Shown here piece after piece: positions 11,391 through 23,886 of a stretch of 64,000 nucleotides of DNA. Source of the stretch: Liolophura sinensis (Eukaryota > Mollusca > Polyplacophora > Chitonida > Chitonidae); the NCBI RefSeq assembly GCF_032854445.1, contig NW_027017959.1, positions 248,001 through 312,000 on the forward strand. The letters run 5' to 3'. The translations under genes were made by a program, and so were the position numbers. The notes under the pieces are model-generated. The model made no database searches and was not told the DNA's origin. It saw nothing but the letters and a program-made list of their open reading frames with translations. How positions within the stretch are numbered: the stretch's first letter is position 1; the number at the start of each line of letters is the position of its first letter.

Positions 11391-12297
11391 TGTCGAATGA
11401 ATGATTATAGTTTAACGCCATATCGGCAATATTTCAGCCATATGGTGGCGAGAGCAACCTGACAACACGAGGTGTTTGAGGTTTCCGATGTAGTGGTCAG
11501 AAGATCAAAAATGAAACATAAATGTTAAAAACAGATGAGAACAACCAAAACAGTTAAAACTCAAAAACCCGCTTTTTTAAAAAATGGTACATCAAGAAAT
11601 CTATCTATAACTTTTTATCGATAAAATTTTTTATATAGAGGGTTGACTATGTAGAATTTTAGCCGAACATGAGCAAGTCTACACAGTCAGCCAGGATATG
11701 TTTGATGGCATATTGGGCATCACACCCAACACACTCGGGAGGACTGCTCCCATCCAAAATAAAACTGTGTGTCAGATGGGAATCCCCAATACACCTTGTT
11801 AAAACGACTTGGTCTCTACGAGACATTCGCCAAGTATAGGTATTGTAGCCAATGACAGGGTGAATAGCATGCAGTTTATTATGGATCTGTAAGTCCCATT
11901 CACCCTGCCAAAGGCGACGAATATATTTAAGAATATTTGGGCGAAAGTCAGAATACGGGACATTAAAATCAGATACAGGTTTGTTTAAGGCAGCATTCGC
12001 TTCGCTGTCCACGACTGTGTTTCCATGAATACCACTTTTACTTGGTATCCAACAGAATATATCTTTACCTCTGTTAAACAGTTTTCTCTGCAAGGCTATA
12101 ATGTCAAGAATTAATGGGTTTTTAAATTTATTATTCTGAAATGCCAAATGACAAGACAACGAGTCAGTGCATATCACTGCCCACTGGGCACGCCAACAAA
12201 AAACACAATATAAGGCCAGGTGTATAGCTCTGGCCTCTGCAGAAAAGATAGAAGATGACGGTGGTAGACGAAAAGAACATCCTTTGACCCATCGGTA
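11391..12297 (-). mobile_element. LINE copy 6, minus strand: 3' UTR, C-terminus, RNase H
   Basis: A second 3' end abuts copy 5 (tail gaatgaatgattatag at 11,395). The minus-strand frame 11,659-12,330 keeps the RNase H core (SSSIFSAEARAIHLAL; CTDSLSCHLAFQNNKF) and the terminal Cys/His cluster (ECVGC...H...C near 11,690-11,740). It is cut at 12,298 by a Tc1/mariner element. Confidence 0.8.
11659..12297 (-). pseudogene. LINE ORF2 C-terminal part: RNase H and Cys/His tail
   Basis: One long open frame covers the RNase H catalytic region, including an EARA motif with the catalytic Glu and TDSLS with the next Asp, plus the tail that follows RNase H in this family. The RNase H would remove RNA from the RNA:DNA hybrid. 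Its N-terminus is lost at the Tc1/mariner insertion. Confidence 0.75.
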
Positions 12298-13600
12298 TAC
12301 ACTCTTCAAAAAAAGAAACGCAAAACCCAAATATCAATGTAAATTTGATGTTTTTCAAGGACGCGTTGATCAACGGAAAACAAAGATATATGAATGAAAT
12401 TTTGTGGAGCAATGCATTGCTATGTTGTCCATATTTCATGAGAATAACAGTCATCACAGTCATTACTGCTGTCCACCAGGTGGGGTTGAGATCAGTACAT
12501 CGTATGACCACCTCCAGCTGCTACCACAGCCGGACACCTCCTGGGTACAGATGGAATCAGTCGTTGGATGTTTTGTTGTGGAATCCTTCTCCATTCCTCC
12601 TGCAGCATGTGGAGCAACTGTTGATGATTCTGTGGTGGAATACGACGTCGACGCACCCGTCTATCGATGTGATCCCAAAGGTGTTTGATTGGGTTTAGAT
12701 CCGGGGATTTGGGGGGCCAGGGAAGGGTATTGATGTTGTTATTGGCCAGGTAGTCCACAGTGGCACGTACTGGGGTTGTCCTGTTGGAAGAGCTGCCGTT
12801 GAAGGTCAACAAAGCGAAGGACGTGTGGGCGGAGAATCTGGTCGATGTATCGATTGGCCGTCAGATTACCTTGGACAAGCACAAGCTCCGATCTGCGGGT
12901 GTATGAGATCGCTCTCCACACCATAACACTCCCTCCACCGAATCTGTCCACCTGTTTGATGCAGTGAGGAGCAAAACGTTCATGACGTCGTCTATAGACA
13001 CGGTCTCTACCATCACGTCGTCTGAGGAGATAACGGGATTCATCGCTAAACCATATGCGCCTCCAGTTTACCGGGTTCCATGGCAGCACCGTGGTACACC
13101 ATCTCACTCGTCGACATCGATGTAGTCGTGTCAAGGAGAGGGCAACTTTTGAACGTTTGGCACCTATTCTTACTTCTCACAGACGGTTCCTGATTGTCTG
13201 ATCGAACACACGTCGGGCTCCAAACTGTTCTTGTGCTGTGTCCCGAGTGGTACGATGGCGGTCACGTAGGTGGGTTACCCGGATATATCGATCTTGGGCA
13301 GGTGTGGTGACTCTAGGTCTTCCTGATCTTGGACGGTCATTTGTCAAATTTATTTGACGAAATCGATCGCACAACCGAGTTATTGTGCTGGGATGAACGT
13401 TGAAGATCCTTGCCACCTCATTCTTTGAATCGCCAGCTTGCAATCGCCCAATTGCCTAATTTCGGTCGGCAGCGTTGAGACGTTCCATTTTCGTGTATAG
13501 TACTTGCAAAGATATTGGATAAAATTGTAAGATTCGTTTGGGTCTTTTGTAGTCACATGCTGCACTCATGTTTTGCAAATACTGAAAGTTGGCTTGAAAT
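12298..13600 (-). mobile_element. Tc1/mariner element 1, one terminus missing
   Basis: The left terminus (12,298) has a TIR-like start (cactcttcaaaaaaagaaac) following a TA in LINE copy 6. It resembles the TIRs of elements at 31,209 and 36,701. I could not find the matching terminus on the right; that edge, about 13,600, is an estimate. Confidence 0.75.
12492..13488 (-). pseudogene. Tc1-like transposase, decayed
   Basis: Start ATG at 13,488. A TAG ten codons later breaks the N-terminal helix-turn-helix. The GRPR linker motif (SGRPRVTT) is kept at about 13,310. The first catalytic Asp (WFSDES) and second (FQQDN) are visible, but the third position reads NPIKHLWD, so the catalytic Glu has become Lys. 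Frameshifts lie near 13,150 and 12,780. Cut-and-paste DDE transposase; inactive. Confidence 0.8.
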
Positions 13601-15002
13601 AGCATTTTGAAAATTAATGAAACAAAACTTCACTATTTTATTCATTTATGTACCTTTCCAAATTATTTTCACATTGTTTATTGTATGGCTTATATTAGGT
13701 GATGAAAACATTGGGTTGGTATTATTGGCAAAAGTATAACTTCCAGAAGATTAATAGCAGGAGACAGACTCCTGACTAGCCTTTTTAGTATACAACGTCT
13801 GTTTCTGGACGTAAAACGCAATTATCGAATATAAGAAATATTCCCACCACTGACACTGTTCTTGTTTTATTTTGTTTTACTTTAATAGAAATCGTACCAA
13901 TAACCTTACAGACCTTGTAAATATTGTGGGATGCTACAATCCAAGTTGAGTCGACATATTCGGTTGAAACATAAAGACCAGACAATAGTAAAATTAGCAA
14001 TAGCCCTGCCGGAAAAAGAGACAGAAGCTTCAGCCTCATGAAGATGGAAGGTATCATGAAAGAAAATAAGAACATAATGGCCAAAGGGAGCGCTGAGCAG
14101 CTGCTAAGAGAGAGAAAAGGTATGCGATCAGCTGGAGGTGTTAGCAATATTCTCCCTCTGTCAGGGGTTTACTCCAAGAATATTTTGTGGAGACTAACTG
14201 GCATGCGGTGAAGCGGAAGCACCCGAGACTGATGGCATTCCAGCAAAGATACTCACTTGTTCAGGATCTACACCGCACTCAAAATAACAAGAGTTTAACC
14301 ATTCCGTTCTGGTAAGGTTCAGGAACAATCCCTATGGATTGTGCAGAAAAGATACCACGATCAGGACCGTGAGAAAGCGGCTTTGGGACAAGAAACCAGA
14401 TAAGTAAACTGTGATGATGCCGCTTTGCTTTGCAACTTTGGCAACTTGTCGCTTTGCTAATAGAATTTTGGTCCATAAAGAAAGATTAATGTTAAGTGGG
14501 GAAGACCTTTTGGACAGAAGAAACTTTGTACAACTGGAAGTCAGTAAAAAGACATAAAATGATCTAAAATCCAGTCTCAGAGTAAATTCGGGGTATGCAC
14601 TTAAAACAGCAGCGAAAACAATGAAAGCAGTATATGTGATAGAGAAAAATGACAAAGAGAGGGAAATGGATCGGTTTTTATCTGTGTTTAATATGAATTC
14701 CGGACATCTGTTTGCACTGGTAGAACTTCAGGATTCTTTAGAATCGAGTTTCAAAATTGAGACGTCCTAAAGCATTTACCCTTGAAGCTGATGTTCACAA
14801 AAATCAGATATTACATCATTCAAACCCTGAAACCTTATGTAACATAACCTTAAGATACATAATTGTAGTATAGATTTTCCATGTTCAGGTCTCCGTTTGT
14901 CTGTCTTTTCATGTAGCATATGTTAACATTTCCATCCAGTTTTAATAAACTTGGTCAATGTGTACACTACATCAAGATACATAATACATTGATTTCATTT
15001 TG
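13600..15002. other. unrecognised stretch
   Basis: No domain is recognised on either strand. A charged, often interrupted reading on the plus strand (14,030-14,700) and a hydrophobic minus frame (13,785-14,147) are both unconvincing. Confidence 0.5.
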
Positions 15003-15148
15003 GATGGTCCGAAATTGTGTGTTAGATGAGAATGCCCGATACGACACCTTGTTAAAACGACTTTGTCTCTACGAGACATTCCACACGTGTAAGAATGGTA
15101 GCCAGTGACAGGATGGATGGCATGCAGTTTATTATGGATGTGCAAGTC

Positions 15149-17478
15149 TCATTCACCCTGCCAAAGACGACGAATATATTTAAGAATATTTGGGCGAAAG
15201 TCAGAATACGGGACTTTAAATACAGGTATGTATGGGGCAGCCTTCGCTTCCCTGTCTACGACTGTGTTTCCATGGATACCAATATGACTTGGTATCCAAC
15301 AGAATATGATATCTTTACCTCTTTTACTCAGTTTTCTATGCAAGGCTATAATCTCAAGAATTAATGGATTTTTAAATTCATTATTCTGAATTGCCCAAAA
15401 ACAAGACAACGAATCAGTGCATATCACTGCCCTCTGGGCACGCCCAGAAGAGACATACGATAAGGCCAGGTGTATAGCTCTGGCCTCTGCAGAAAAGATA
15501 GAAGATGAAGGTGGTAGACGAAGAGAAGTAACCCTCTGATTTAAGATAGCCGCAGCCGAAGCTCTTTCCCCATCCTTTGACCCACCGGTATATATAAATT
15601 TGTAATCTGGATAATTAGCCTTGATTTCAGCAAAACTTTGCTGAATTATAAGAGGATTTGTATGTGATTTATTATGTTTTCGTAGATCAAATATTAGTTT
15701 AGGTTGTGGAAGAGTGCTTGAGTGCTTGGGGTTTAACGTCGTACTCAACAATTTTTCAGTCATATGACGACGAAAGAGTCCTTAGGGTGCATGTACGTGT
15801 AATGTGCCTCCTTGTAGCAGGACGGATTTCCACCGCTCTTTTATCCAGTGCTGCTTCACTGAGGCGACTTACCGAAGTCAAGTCAGCCGTACCGCCCGAG
15901 CCATTATACTGATACGGGTCAAACAGTCGTTGCATTTACTCTTAATGCTGAACGCCAAGCGAAGAAGTTACAATTTCCTCTTTTAAAGTCTTAGGTGTGA
16001 CTCGATCAAGGATTAATCCTGGATCTACCGGTCCCGAAGCGGACGCTCTAGGTTGTGGAAGAAGCCAAGGAGGAGATGCCGGAAAAAGCACCGGAACTAT
16101 ATCCTCCAGATTAATGTTGGCTTCTACAATATGATCCCGTATATGAAGACCAAACGGAGGGATCTTTTTAGGACATTCATTAAATTTATCTACATAACAT
16201 GGATTAAAAACACAGTCGTAGGCAGGGTTTGTTGGATGAGCTTTAAGCTTTGCAGCATATTGAAGGTTTAGTTTTATACGTCGGTTATATCAAGAAGACT
16301 CATTTGCCTCCACGTATAAACTCTCTACTGGTGAGGTTCTAAAAGCACCAAGACTGAGCCTCAAACATTGGTGATGAACAACATCCAACATTTGAATATA
16401 CGACTTCCTGGCGGAACCGTAAATGATGGATCCATAGTCCAATTTAGACCTCACCAGAGATAAAAAGAGAGATCAGAGATCAGAGATATAAATTAAGTAA
16501 AACTGATCGGTCAGCACCTCAATCGGTGCTAGAAACGACCTTAGTTATATCGAAAGCCTTTGTACATTTAGCTTTAAACATTTTTGTGTGAGGTATAAAA
16601 GACAGTTTACTATCAAATATTATACCTAAAACTTTTGTTTCTCCAACAATTTTAACCTGTTCGCCACATAAATTAAGCTCAGGGTCAAGATGAAGTTTTC
16701 GTTTCTTACAAAAGTGCATACCGACGGTTTTAGACGTTGAAAATCTAAAACCGTTTTCAGTTGCCCACTTCTCGATGTTTTCAAGACAAAGCCGCAACTG
16801 ACAATCGATATTATTCATATTTTTAGCTCGGTGGCATAAAAGGAAATCACCCACGTATAAAGGACCCGCTGTGCCAGATGTTAATGTATTTGCTTGGCTA
16901 TTTATTTTTATGCTGAACAGAGTAGCTGATAGAATGCTGCCCTGGGGTACACCCATTTCCTGCTCATGAGAGTCAAAAAGAGTGGACCCAACCGGTACCT
17001 TCAACTGACGATCACGTAACAATTGTGATGTAAATAAAGGTAATCGACCCTTTAATCCCATATCCGTGAGGTCTTCTAAAATACCATATTTCCATGTGGT
17101 GTCGTAGGCCTTTTCAAGGTCGAAAAATATGAGACACCACATGTTCGTTATTGATGAAGCCATCGCGAATAAAGGTTTCGAATCTAACAAGGTGATCCAT
17201 GAAAGATCTAGCTTGCCGAAAACCACATTGAATATCAGAAAGTAACTCAGTTTCAAGAAACCAAACAAGTCTATCATTAATCATCCGTTTCATAGTCTTA
17301 TACACAGCTGGTAAGAGCTATGGGACGGTAATTATTTGGATCACTATGATCCTTACCCGGTTTGGAAACCGGGATAATACATGCCTCCCTCCAGGACAGT
17401 GGAAAATTACCAGTTATCCAAATATCATTAAGCAAGCCCAAGAGAGTTTTCAGTGGCTCAAGCGGTAAATGATTCAGA
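15149..17478 (-). pseudogene. LINE ORF2: RT palm/thumb and RNase H
   Basis: The minus frame 16,519-17,277 contains RT blocks FFDLEKAYDTTWK, GVPQGSILSATLFSI and LYVGDFLLCHRA; in the last the usual YxDD has become YVGD. RNase H follows at 15,149-15,712, with YTGGSKDG where the first catalytic Asp is now Gly, plus SAEARAIHLAL and CTDSLSCFWA. A SINE-B splits the two parts. Both active sites are damaged, so this is a dead copy. Confidence 0.8.
15713..16048 (-). mobile_element. SINE-B copy 1 with 13-bp target duplication
   Basis: A tRNA-derived SINE in minus orientation. It is flanked by the perfect direct repeat taggttgtggaag at 15,700-15,712 and 16,049-16,061, lying in LINE RNase H/RT sequence. 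The 5' head (tRNA-like) is truncated relative to the copies at 19,549 and 51,686. Confidence 0.9.
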
Positions 17479-17484
17479 AACTTA

Positions 17485-19012
17485 AACTACCGGGCAAAAG
17501 AAACGTATAACCTTGTTCAACACCACAAGAAAGAGAAAGAAAGACAGACAGCATCAACATGATAAGCACTATATTGCAATAAACCATTTTCCAAGTTCTG
17601 TTCATAAATTCAAAGCCATATGGATATTACACTTGCTGTCAGGCCGAGTAAAGAAGGCATGGGGTAAATCTGAAAAATTTCACAAATGCAAGTAAAGGGG
17701 ACTCCCTTAAAAAGGTGTACCTAATGTCCTATCATGTCATAACACAGATCGTTAGTAGCGTATGTGAGCACCCATTGCATCAATTAAAGCCAAAATACGC
17801 CTCCTTGACGTCAATAGGAATTCTGTCCCACTCCTCGAATAAAGCCTGTTCGAGCTGTTGCCTGTTTTGTAGGGGAGGGACGCGTTGTCTCAGATGTTGA
17901 TCAAGATGATCCCACAGATGCTCTAAGGGATTCATGTCTGGCGATCGTGCTGGCCAAGGCAGTACGTTGACATCAACGGTGTCCAGATAATTTAGTACAA
18001 CTCTGGCGGTATGAGGTCGTGCATTGCCCTGCTGCAAAAGGATACCCCTTTGCTGTTCATGCACGAATGGCACCACGACAGGTTCCAATATTTCATCTCG
18101 GTATCTTTGGCCAGTCAGATTTCCCTAGATGATGACAAATCTCGTTCTCACCTGTCCACAAATTTCGCCCCATACAAGCACCCCACCAGCACCAAAAGGG
18201 TGGACATTCTGAATGCAGTTTTGTGCCAATCGCTCTCCCCTGCGTCGATACACACGAATTCGACCATCATTTCTGAAGAGGTTATATCAGCTTTCATCAG
18301 TGAACAGCACCCTTTCCCAGTCTCGTCGCTGCCATCGACGTACACCTCTTGCCCAACGCAGCCTGTTTTGACGGTGTAGAGGAGTCAATGCCATTCCACG
18401 GAAGGGGCGATAGGCTCTAATACCACTCACGCGGAATCGTCGTAAGACTGTGTGTCTGCTGATGGGGTGTCCCAGTGCCGTTTCCGCCGTTGACGTCGCC
18501 GTCACAAACCGGTTACGCAGGTGGATTGTGCGGATGTACCGGTCTTCGCCATGCGTTGTAACACTTGGCCTGCCCGATCTTGGACGATCTTGTGTCCTGC
18601 CTGTTAGGCGGTAACGACCCAACAGTCTGCTGATGGTGGCTTGACTGCAATTGAATGTTCTGGCAATGTGGTGTTGGCTGGCCCCCATGTCGGCCATACC
18701 AGTGGCTCTATCACGTTCTGCTTGTGTGAGTTTCGGCATCTCTTAGACGTTTTTTTATGGTATTGCACCCTTACCATGTGCTACATCGGTATTTATACGG
18801 CGGTCATTATCGAGAATTTTCAACAGGGCCCGAAACTGTTTTTCCGATTTTTCATAATGTCTTACACCAATTTCAGTGAATCTCGTTAAAAAGTGACGTG
18901 TACACAGGGTGCTTATGTGCAAACGTATTCGCACAACGTTCAAACTTATTCAACTTATTTTTCCAAAAAAAAACTGCATTTAAAAGTTATACGTTTCTTT
19001 TGCCCAGTAGTT
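17485..19012 (-). mobile_element. Tc1/mariner element 2, complete termini
   Basis: The termini match as inverted repeats (aactac, then gggcaaaagaaacgtataac) and are flanked by TA at 17,483-17,484 and 19,013-19,014. It is inserted in the RT of LINE copy 7. About 1.53 kb, normal for the family. Confidence 0.9.
17780..18739 (-). pseudogene. Tc1-like transposase, decayed
   Basis: The frame from 18,739 encodes the paired helix-turn-helix region (residues about 1-115, with SGRPSVTT) and the first catalytic Asp (VLFTDES). The C-terminal half (18,088-17,780) has the third catalytic Glu (NPLEHLWD). The second Asp is replaced in LLQQGNARPHTA (Gly for Asp). There is also a TAG near 18,125 and a frameshift between the halves. 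Inactive. Confidence 0.8.
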
Positions 19013-19014
19013 TA

Positions 19015-19548
19015 TAATATACGCTGTGAGGACCACAAGCAGTATCGTGGGCCTTCCTTAATGCAGTTTTAAGCTCCTCGATATTAAAATTACGATTATA
19101 ACCTTCTAAATTCTTAATTTTCACCTTCTGGTTTTCAATACGTTGGAATTCTTTAGTATAATTCTCCGAAGAAGATTTCTTTGGAAATTGCTTCAGCTAA
19201 TTTATTGGCTATATCCGATGGAGAGGTTAATATATTATCTCCATCTTTTAAATGCTGGACTTTTGCTCTATTAGTTTTGCCCTTAAGCTTCTCAACCATG
19301 TTCCAGACCTTACACATGGGTTCCACCCACAAGATCGTCTCTTGGACGTGATTAATCGACGAGCTTTAGCTCTAAAATTACAAACCTAGTTTAAATGATT
19401 ATCAGTAGGACAATGATTAAATCTGTTCTCAGCCTTTTTCGGTCTTTGATGGCTTTACTGCAGTGATTGTCGTGCCAGGGTTTACTTTTGGACTTTGGAT
19501 TTGTCGAGGTCTTAGGGATAGTTCTGCCAGCAGCTTCTAAACCAAGTT
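19015..19548 (-). pseudogene. LINE ORF2, endonuclease-RT linker region
   Basis: Minus-strand continuation of LINE copy 7 between the Tc1/mariner insertion and SINE-B. It aligns with 35,050-35,520 of the plus-strand copy (region rich in Lys and Arg before the RT domain). Broken frames only. Confidence 0.6.
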
Positions 19549-19913
19549 ACCGGCCCGGATAGCACAGTTGGTAGAGCGTCCTTTTCGGGACCGGTAGATC
19601 CAGGATCAATCCTTGATCGAGTCACACCTGAGACTTTAAAAGAGGAAGTTGTAACTTCCTCGCTTGGCGTTCAGCATAAAGGGGATAGTGCAACGACTGG
19701 TTGACCCGTATCAGTATAGTGGCTCGGGCGGTGCGGCTTACTTGCCTTCGGTAAGTCGTCTCAGTGAAGCAGCACTAAATAAAAGAGCGGTGGAAATCCG
19801 TCCTGCAACAAGGAGGCACATTACACGTTCATGCACCCTAATGATTCCTTCGTCCTCATATGACTGAAAAATTGTTGAGTACGACGTTAAACCCCAAGCC
19901 CTCACTCCCTCAC
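19549..19913 (+). mobile_element. SINE-B copy 2 with 13-bp target duplication
   Basis: Full-length (365 bp). It starts with a tRNA-like head holding a Pol III A box (tagcacagttggtagagc) and a B-box-like ggatcaatcc, and ends in ctcactccctcac. It is flanked by the perfect repeat tctaaaccaagtt at 19,536-19,548 and 19,914-19,926. Confidence 0.9.
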
Positions 19914-19926
19914 TCTAAACCAAGTT

Positions 19927-20725
19927 CATTAAATTTTAATATAGGATCATCTGCTGCATTGAGAGCTTCTGAGGTGATATCAGCCTCACAAAACATCTCA
20001 AATGCAATCCAGTCTGCTTTATCGAATTTACACCTAGCCACACATTCTAAAGAATTAGAAGTGATATGCTCTAGGATTATAGGAAAATGGTCACTACAAC
20101 AAAGATCGTCATGCACCTTCCAAGAAAAGTCAAGGAGAAGTGATGGATCTGTGATAGTGAGATCGATAGCAGAATAAGCCCCATTACCCGGGTGTAAATA
20201 GGTTTTTGAACCAGCATTGAAATAGCACAGTTCTACGTTAGATAAGAAGTCTTCTACTATCTTGCGCTTGTCATTTATGTTGTTACTCCCCAAAAAGGGT
20301 TATGGGAATTAAAATCTCTCATAAGTATAAAAGGTTTTGGCAACTGTTGTTTTAAATTATGTAACTGAAAAGCTGACAAAGAAATGTTCGGGGGGAATAT
20401 ACACTGAACATAATGTGATTGTTTCAGACAATGAAACACGGACGGCCACAGTCTAAAGCTCTGTATCCAGAGCAACAGGGCTGTGGATAATATTGTTATT
20501 GACGAAGATAGAAGAGCCGCCTGCAGCTCGCTCTTCTTCATTTGAGTAACTACTGTGTAATGAGTAAATTTTAAGAGTTATCTTGTCTTTGTCAGATGTC
20601 TTCAGGTGAGTTTCCTGAAGACACAGGGCAATAGGATTTAATGATTGAACAAGCTGTGTTATTTCAATAAAATTTACCTTAAGGCCTCGACAATTTGACT
20701 GTATAATTTTATCATATATCGCCAT
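19927..20725 (-). pseudogene. LINE ORF2 endonuclease domain
   Basis: ATG at 20,725. The minus frames 20,453-20,725 and 19,910-20,293 give the endonuclease start (DKIIQSNCRGL), the Glu-bearing LCLQETHLKTS, and the late part with ITDPSLLLDFSWKVHDDL and the catalytic His region (CSDHFPI). The metal-site motif reads ILMRDFNSHNPFWG, with Arg replacing the usual Gly before the Asp. One frameshift near 20,290. Confidence 0.8.
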
Positions 20726-20726
20726 T

Positions 20727-22050
20727 ACGGAGGGAGACGTATAGGAGATTTATCTTTGTGTTTGGACCGCGGACGACCCTTCCTTGGAGATCGGCCTGGA
20801 GATCTCCCTGGTGCGGGTGATGTATCCATCATATCCGCATCTGATGTTGAGGGTTAGATCCAACGATCCAAACTTATTAAAAGTGATAAGTTTGAACAGG
20901 GTCCCTTAGTGGCCTTAGAGGGACGCTCTGTTGGGCCACTAGGTTTATTAAATTTGTTATTATTTGGAGATATATTTTCGGACATATTTTTGGTTCTGCG
21001 TTGATTTAGTTTAGGTGTATCAAGTTGTTCGGTATTATTCGCTGGTTTTATTTGTTGTATTGAGGTAGTTTGGGTTGAGGAAGTATTGAAAGCAGGTCGA
21101 ACAGTAGGTTCAGCTGAAACACGACAAGGTTTCTGATTCGCAGTGGGCCAAGTCATTGATGTTTGAGTAGCAACAGATGCTATCGCATTGGCAAATGAAG
21201 TCTACAGTGAAGTATTAGGAGGTGAAACTAGTTTGCGGGCCTCCTGATACGATGCATTGTTTTTGGTTTTTATAGTGATTATTTGTTTTTCTTTTACGAA
21301 AAGTGGACAGTCCCTAGAGGAGGCTATGTGATCTCCACCGCAATTGCAACATTTAACTGCGTTGCTGCAGTCGAAACCCTCGTTACCTTCACTGCCACAT
21401 CGAAAACAAACCAGCTTATTTTTACATTGGCCCTTGCCATGACCAAATTTCTGGCACATGAAACAACGTGTTGGGTTAGGGATGTATAAATCCACATTGA
21501 CCCTATACGGGCCAATGTAGATGTATCATGGGATAGAAGTACAATTAAACGTTAACAGGTATGTATTTAGTTTCAGGATATTACCAGATTTCTTCATAGT
21601 GAAGTGCTTTACTCTGGTATCACCCTGTGATTTTAATTCCTCGCAGATTTCATCTTCCGAAATTTCCAAAATATCTTTATCCCTGTCACGAATTATTCCC
21701 TGACAGCTGTTCAGGGAATTGTGCAAGGATGTAAACACAGGTATGTCCGAAAAAATTTTTAACGATAGTAAATTGATGGATTGTTGTTGGCGGAGACATT
21801 CAATGAGAATGTCTCCGGACCTTAGCTTTTTCAAGTTTTTTAAGGTTCCAGCGACACCCTGGAGAGCTCTGTGCAAAAGAAAGCGATGGATTTTGGAGGC
21901 CGGCTTCTGTTTATTCTTAGTTGATAGAACAATAAAAGTCGGCCAACAGTCCGACCCATTACTTTTAACAAACGAGTCCGACAAAACCTCCAACTTCCCC
22001 TCCTTTTGTCGGTACTCGAAGTCATTCCAGAAGAAGAAGACCTAACAGAT
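20727..22050 (-). pseudogene. LINE ORF1 (gag-like), three zinc knuckles
   Basis: The minus frame 21,526-21,993 carries the N-terminal RNA-binding-like region (SGDILIECLRQQQSINLL; EEICEELKSQGDTRVKHF). The frame 21,202-21,495 carries three knuckles: CFMCQKFGHGKGQC, CFRCGSEGNEGFDC (His lost to Asn) and CCNCGGDHIASSRDC. A Gln/Thr/Asn-rich linker follows at 20,854-21,156. ORF1 ends at TAA overlapping the ORF2 ATG (TAATG, 20,723-20,727). Frameshifts make it a pseudogene. Confidence 0.8.
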
Positions 22051-22085
22051 ATATTGGAGTATTTGAAAATACTTACGGTGGTCAC

Positions 22086-23214
22086 CTGAAGATGGAAAGC
22101 TTGTACAGAACTACTTCAGGGACTACGTTCGTAGTGGTACCTGTCCAGCTCCACAAAGGCAGTCTGTATATGTGAATAGTAACCTCTCTGACTTGTTTCC
22201 CGAAGACCCTTGACCAATGAGCTCATCGGTTTAAATGCACGGCAGTCTCTGTGTCTTTGATCCCAATGTATATCCAGAAGATGGTCAGGTGTATGGGAAA
22301 CACTATTATGAGAATGCTGTTTCTGTATATAATTTAGCTTGTCTGTACTAAGTATAAGCATAGCTTATGTAGAACCCTGGGCGTCCAATAATAGGGAAAG
22401 CAATTTTAAGCAAAATGTTAGGGGTGGTATCTTAAAAAAAACTACGGCATGTATTGAGCTCCCTCAATGTTGCGAGTTTTCTCTCAAAAATTACACCATT
22501 CACAAGTTTGTTATGCACTTTTACAAGTATAGTAATTTTAATTATCTATCTCATCAACATTTGTTCGTTACTCTCTCTTGATCTATCCCCTACAGGCGAG
22601 ATCTTTGGTAGCCTTGTTACCAGAGTTAAGTCGATTCATTTACCAATATTTCAAAAGCTAAAGTCTTTCAATAGTCTTAGCACATTAAGCACCATTCACA
22701 TAAATAAATATTGGAGTTTTATTTTCTTTTACAAAGGAGAATGACTTAACGAGCCTCAGATTTACAAGAATTTGAAAACAAGCAGATTATGATTCATTAT
22801 GCCATGTTTTCTGTATTACACTATCTTTTCCACACAAGACCTTCTGTTTTAATAAAACTCTGTGTACAGATTTATCTTGTGGAGCCAAAAACAAGCATTG
22901 TTAGTAGTCGTTGAATTTTGTTAAATATATTTACATGGATTTTCCTATTTTCAAATCTTCTAAAACATTCTTCTTTGCCATTTGCAGTATTCACTGATGC
23001 CTTGATACTTGACTGAAAAAACATGTAAAGCACTATAATGTGTCAGGCACAAATATCCTATGGAGCCCTGCTCACCTATTTGTTGGATAAATTTAAAATC
23101 GCTTTACTGATATTACTGTCCACAGCATACAATCTCCTTGCATGGAATAAATCTTACAAAGTAATCTACACACTCACTAAGCCGTTAAGTAAGTCAAGAT
23201 CAACATGATGCTGA
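22086..23214. other. unrecognised AT-rich stretch
   Basis: I see no defensible gene. A minus frame at 22,116-22,361 has no recognisable motif. Confidence 0.5.
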
Positions 23215-23420
23215 CGACACCAGGTATAACACCCCACCCAGTCACATTATACTGACACCAGGCCGACTAGTCATGTTCGATTTATCTAAATTCACAGTGC
23301 TGGGTGCCAATAAAGGCAGCAACAAGTACAATGTTTAAGTCTTCCGTGTGACACGACCTGTGATCACAGATCTCCCAACCTCCGCCTAGAAAGGAAATGT
23401 TCTAAGCCACCGAGGCTGTT
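23215..23420 (-). mobile_element. possible third tRNA-derived SINE family, degenerate
   Basis: The segment reads like a tRNA-headed SINE in reverse: its right end (accgaggct...) would be the head and the block near 23,350-23,380 a worn B box. I recall similar sequences in bivalve genomic clones, but no second copy is in the window to align, so this is tentative. Confidence 0.4.
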
Positions 23421-23562
23421 CATACCCATGAGTAAGAGATCACGTTTGTGAAGTCTGCTAAACTTTCACCAGTTGATGAAAGTATAGTGGAAAATAAGAT
23501 ATTAGAGGAGCATACTTGTAATAATATGGTACAAAAATTCAGCCATGTAATTCAAATATTTG

Positions 23563-23786
23563 AATAGGGGCCTCCATTGCCGATGCAGGTGGTTAGCGAG
23601 CTAGTGCAGCGTAATGTCCAGCTCATGCTGGCTTTCTCTGGTCGTATGTGGTAAGGCCCGCAGGAGCCTGCGGATGGTCGTAGGTTCCCCCCGAGATCTG
23701 CCAGGTCTCCTCCCATCACAATGCTGGCCGCCATTGTATAAGTGAAATATACTTGAGTACGGCATAAAACACCAATCAAATGAATA
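23563..23786 (+). mobile_element. SINE-A, near full length
   Basis: Head (ggggcctccattgc...ggttagcg), body (cctgcggatggtcg) and tail (aaaacaccaatcaaatg) align with 60,891-61,118. The part between the A and B boxes is reduced. Confidence 0.85.
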
Positions 23787-23886
23787 TCATTTTCAGTATG
23801 TTAGCTCAGTTTGAGGTGTACTAGGTTTCTATTCGAAGTAGGGGTGATTTGATCGAATTCAAGGTTTCCATGGCAACTCTGATCAA

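Larger units (their letters stand above)
15003..22085 (-). mobile_element. LINE copy 7, minus strand, nearly complete coding span with three insertions
   Basis: The most complete copy. Reading from 22,085 downwards: ORF1 (22,050-20,727), endonuclease (20,725-19,927), RT (19,548-19,015, then 17,478-16,062) and RNase H (15,763-15,149). It is interrupted by SINE-B at 19,549-19,913, Tc1/mariner 2 at 17,485-19,012 and SINE-B at 15,713-16,048. The 5' leader and the 3' Cys/His tail and UTR are missing. Confidence 0.85.

Noticed and set aside
13785-14147. Hydrophobic 120-residue minus frame as a membrane protein gene
   Set aside because: Hydrophobicity comes from antisense of Lys/Glu-rich DNA; no start context or neighbours support it.
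22116-22361. 81-residue minus frame as a host exon
   Set aside because: No motif and no credible splice signals that I could pair with another exon.
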